Assembly (NCBI GenBank): GCA_017860765.1
Contig: JAGDMY010000101.1
Span: 1-5,881 of the forward strand
Source: Chloroflexota bacterium
GTDB taxonomy: Bacteria; Chloroflexota; Dehalococcoidia; Dehalococcoidales; UBA3254
Reading direction: 5' to 3'
DNA length: 5,881 bases
A program made the position numbers and the translations under genes. The notes beneath the pieces were generated by a model. It searched no databases. It was not told where the DNA came from and worked only from the letters and a program-made list of their open reading frames with translations. Below, piece by piece: positions 5,696-5,881 of the stretch (positions are counted from its first letter, which is position 1; each line of letters opens with the position of its first letter).

Positions 5696-5881
5696 TCATG
5701 GGGCAAGGTATTTGACAAACCAGTCCTGCGCCAGCTCGGCGACCCGCTCCAGGGCTCCTGGTTCTTCGAAAAGATGGGTGGCACCCGGGACAATGATCAA
5801 CTTTTTTTCGGCTGGGATACCCGCCAGCGCCTTACGGTTCATTTCAATGACCGGAAAGTCATTGCCACCAACTATGAGTAG
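5696..5881 (-). CDS. Alpha/beta hydrolase (dienelactone hydrolase-like), C-terminal fragment
   Basis: The minus-strand frame is open from the right window edge to TGA at 5698-5696 and gives the last 61 residues of a protein whose start lies outside the window. The fragment opens with LLIVGGNDFPVIEMNR, where the Asp (fragment residue 8) sits at the usual catalytic-acid position after a beta strand. It then has KKLIIVPGATHLFEEPGAL, where the His (residue 36) fits the catalytic histidine of the alpha/beta hydrolase fold. The nucleophile lies upstream and cannot be seen. The GATHLFEEPG block is very like proteins I recall as dienelactone-hydrolase-type enzymes, some of which are fused behind a phosphoribosyltransferase domain. 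Whether this one is fused cannot be decided here. The gene converges on the ABC operon with 15 bases between stops. Fold assignment is confident; substrate is unknown. Confidence 0.82.
   Translation of the reverse strand, partial: LLIVGGNDFPVIEMNRKALAGIPAEKKLIIVPGATHLFEEPGALERVAELAQDWFVKYLAP

Noticed and set aside
5640..5700. Possible terminator between the convergent ABC operon and hydrolase gene
   Set aside because: Only a weak interrupted pairing (CGGAACA with TGTCCG) is present and there is no T-tract on either strand.

Overview
The window reads as ordinary chromosomal DNA from a free-living, probably anaerobic, bacterium with balanced base composition. The DUF169 protein, the short-tethered HtrA protease with a Thr/Pro-rich linker, and the COG4586/4587/3694-type ABC exporter together suggest Chloroflexota (for example Dehalococcoidia) or an anaerobic Firmicute. 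This is a judgement from protein style, not a search result. No RNA gene, CRISPR array, insertion sequence or phage gene was recognised.

Left part, minus strand (1-2912): three genes point left. In transcription order they are an HtrA-like trypsin-type serine protease with one PDZ domain (2912-1791), a 12-helix major facilitator superfamily transporter (1678-473, TTG start) and a DUF169 protein whose end lies beyond the left edge (363-1, partial). The gaps between them are 112 and 109 bases, and each holds a plausible promoter. They are therefore more likely adjacent units, perhaps with read-through, than one tight operon. The protease-to-MFS gap is rich in inverted repeats.

Centre (2913-3060): a 148-base divergent region separates the protease gene from the right-hand operon. 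It carries promoter-like elements on both strands and short repeats next to them.

Right part, plus strand (3061-5680): a tight three-gene operon encodes an ABC-2 type exporter, namely an ATPase followed by two different membrane subunits. The genes are joined by two 4-base start/stop overlaps (ATGA, GTGA), so the products are very probably made together and assemble as a heterodimeric permease with an ATPase dimer. The third gene is best started at GTG 4895, inside the stop of the gene before it. The substrate cannot be read from the sequence.

Right edge (5696-5881, minus strand): the C-terminus of a dienelactone-hydrolase-like alpha/beta hydrolase converges on the ABC operon, with only 15 bases between the stop codons.

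No clear new system is visible. The items most worth a second look are the inverted-repeat-rich leader of the MFS gene, the divergent promoter region, the three-cysteine DUF169 protein and the exporter of unknown substrate.
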